Source of the DNA: Romeriopsis sp046049545
GTDB lineage: Bacteria > Cyanobacteriota > Cyanobacteriia > Leptolyngbyales > Leptolyngbyaceae
Reading direction: 5' to 3'
Assembly: GCA_046049545.1 (NCBI GenBank)
Contig: JBJORF010000166.1
Span: 1-5,718, forward strand
Length of the DNA: 5,718 nucleotides
The notes beneath the pieces are model-generated. The model made no database searches. It was not told where the DNA came from and worked only from the letters and a program-made list of their open reading frames with translations. Positions 4,874 to 5,718 of the stretch are shown piece after piece (position 1 is the first letter of the stretch; the number at the start of each line of letters is the position of its first letter). A program made the position numbers and the translations under genes.

Positions 4874-5553
4874 GGTAAGATCTCAACGATCGTGCCTTTC
4901 TCCACAACTTCGTACAATTCATCTACGTCTTTATTGCTGAGTGATGGACAACCGAGTGTCCAGTTGTTCCGCATCGGAATCACCCATTCGCCACCTGTAG
5001 GCACCCCATGAATGCCAACTTCGCCCCCGATCGGGCTGCTCAGGGGAATTTCCCGCTGTTGTTTAGCACGTTTGTGTTTGCATTCCGATTGGGAATTGGG
5101 ATAATCCAGCCACATAAATTTCGACCAATCGGAATGGGAATATTTGTCTTGAATGCGGAGGATGCCTTCAGGGGTTTTACGGTCGCCCTGTCGGCGTTTA
5201 TCGCCTTTGGGGTCGCCAAACACTGTGGTGTAGGATTTAACGGGTTTTTGGTCGTAATAAACGGTGAGGCGATATTGGGATTTCTCGATCAAGATTGAGG
5301 TTTTGCGGCGATCGAAATTCGGCGGTAATAGTTTCGCGATCGGTTGGTTGGGACTTTGGAAATTCGGGTCGATTACGTGCAGTTTCTCATCCGGTGGACA
5401 GACGATAGCGGGGCCTGTAGTGACGGCGGTGAGATCGCTGATGCGGGGGATGAGTCCTCGATTAACGGCGAGTTTGTAGCAGATGCCAAGGCCAGCGATC
5501 GCGACGATCGCCGCACGGATATTGGCGGCGCGGAGTGAGTAGCGTGACGACAT
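4870..5553 (-). CDS. L,D-transpeptidase (YkuD domain)
   Basis: The 227-residue protein starts with a basic stretch and a hydrophobic segment (about 11-30), either a signal anchor or an uncleaved signal, placing the rest outside the cytoplasmic membrane. A linker with two cysteines or prolines (CPP near 52-54) follows. The YkuD domain (about 86-226) opens with ILIEKSQYRLTVYY, has GDPKGDKRRQGDRKTPEG (113-130), then GIHG (180-183) with catalytic H182 and LGCPSLSNKD (200-209) with nucleophile C202. These enzymes form 3-3 crosslinks in peptidoglycan or attach proteins to it. The motif is a variant: T-L-G-C-P-S rather than the common S-H/R-G-C-I/V-R, though catalytic His and Cys are intact. No clear Shine-Dalgarno precedes the ATG at 5553, and the promoter is not obvious. 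The upstream 88 bases separate it from the transposase-like frame. Confidence 0.9.
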   Translation of the reverse strand: MSSRYSLRAANIRAAIVAIAGLGICYKLAVNRGLIPRISDLTAVTTGPAIVCPPDEKLHVIDPNFQSPNQPIAKLLPPNFDRRKTSILIEKSQYRLTVYYDQKPVKSYTTVFGDPKGDKRRQGDRKTPEGILRIQDKYSHSDWSKFMWLDYPNSQSECKHKRAKQQREIPLSSPIGGEVGIHGVPTGGEWVIPMRNNWTLGCPSLSNKDVDELYEVVEKGTIVEILP

Positions 5554-5576
5554 GACAGGAATTTGCGGTTTGGCTT

Positions 5577-5718
5577 AATACCAAATCAAACAATTAATGA
5601 TACAAATAGATAGAGAATATATGAGCTAATCGGGTGATGCGATGGTGGGCGTTAGTCGGATTGAGATTCGAGAGAGTTGTGCGACGCTGAAAGCATTGAT
5701 GCGTGAGCAAGAGACGAT
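5577..5718 (+). mobile_element. Probable left end of an IS630-type insertion sequence, cut by the window edge
   Basis: Between the transpeptidase start and the transposase-like frame is an AT-rich stretch beginning near AATACCAAATC at 5577, a style of terminus often seen at cyanobacterial insertion elements and MITEs. IS630/Tc1-type elements insert at TA, and TA dinucleotides are available here. The other terminus lies outside, so the exact boundary and inverted repeat cannot be confirmed. Confidence 0.3.
5642..5718 (+). CDS. N-terminus of a probable IS630 family transposase / helix-turn-helix protein, partial
   Basis: From the ATG at 5642 the open frame reads 25 codons to the edge, with MVGVSRIEIRES followed by a helical stretch containing LKALMREQET. 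Cyanobacterial IS630-family transposases commonly begin with a GV-x-x-IEI-x-ES pattern and a following L-x-x-LM-x-x-Q-x-T, which precedes their helix-turn-helix domain. A weak GGGTG lies at 5632-5636. The DDE catalytic residues would lie beyond the window, so neither integrity nor family can be proved here. It is divergent from the L,D-transpeptidase gene. Confidence 0.55.
   Translation, partial: MVGVSRIEIRESCATLKALMREQET

Noticed and set aside
5008..5298. A 96-codon plus-strand frame with hydrophobic stretches
   Set aside because: It is antisense to the YkuD catalytic domain and the hydrophobicity is a by-product of the reverse frame.
954..5502. Repeated GCGATCGC palindromes as regulatory sites or a repeat family
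   Set aside because: These are HIP1 octamers, abundant throughout many cyanobacterial genomes, and they sit inside coding sequence.

Overview
The window looks like chromosomal DNA from a cyanobacterium. The HIP1 octamer GCGATCGC occurs at 954, 3229, 3695, 4034 and 5495, the shorter CGATCG core is everywhere, and the proteins read like cyanobacterial family members. It holds five full-length protein genes, two genes cut by the window edges, one possible small membrane protein, and an unusual cluster of tRNA-like genes.

Layout. Left, minus strand: the first 12 codons of an unidentified gene (36..1), preceded by a slipin/SPFH protein (1630..101) with a clear promoter near 1723-1751. Middle: no large gene from 1631 to 2537. 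On the minus strand this stretch holds a possible 52-residue hydrophobic protein (1973..1815) and a run of five tRNA T-arm signatures (2070-2388). Two of these belong to near-complete cloverleaves with an encoded CCA end. The other three are degenerate or rearranged. Right, plus strand: a tyrosine recombinase (2538-3485), a TraX-family membrane protein (3488-4222) and an ACP phosphodiesterase (4226-4873), packed 2-3 bases apart as a likely operon. A convergent L,D-transpeptidase (5553..4870) shares its stop palindrome with the phosphodiesterase. At the right edge begins what looks like an IS630-type transposase (from 5642).

The parts do not form one obvious pathway. Slipin is a membrane-domain scaffold, TraX an integral membrane acyltransferase-like protein, AcpH acts on acyl carrier protein, and the L,D-transpeptidase works on peptidoglycan. 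The most interesting region is the tRNA-like cluster divergent from the recombinase. It resembles the cryptic tRNA arrays known from some cyanobacteria and mobile elements, with abnormal anticodon loops, 2-base spacing, encoded CCA and one apparent variable-arm duplication. Whether any of these are charged and used cannot be decided from sequence alone.
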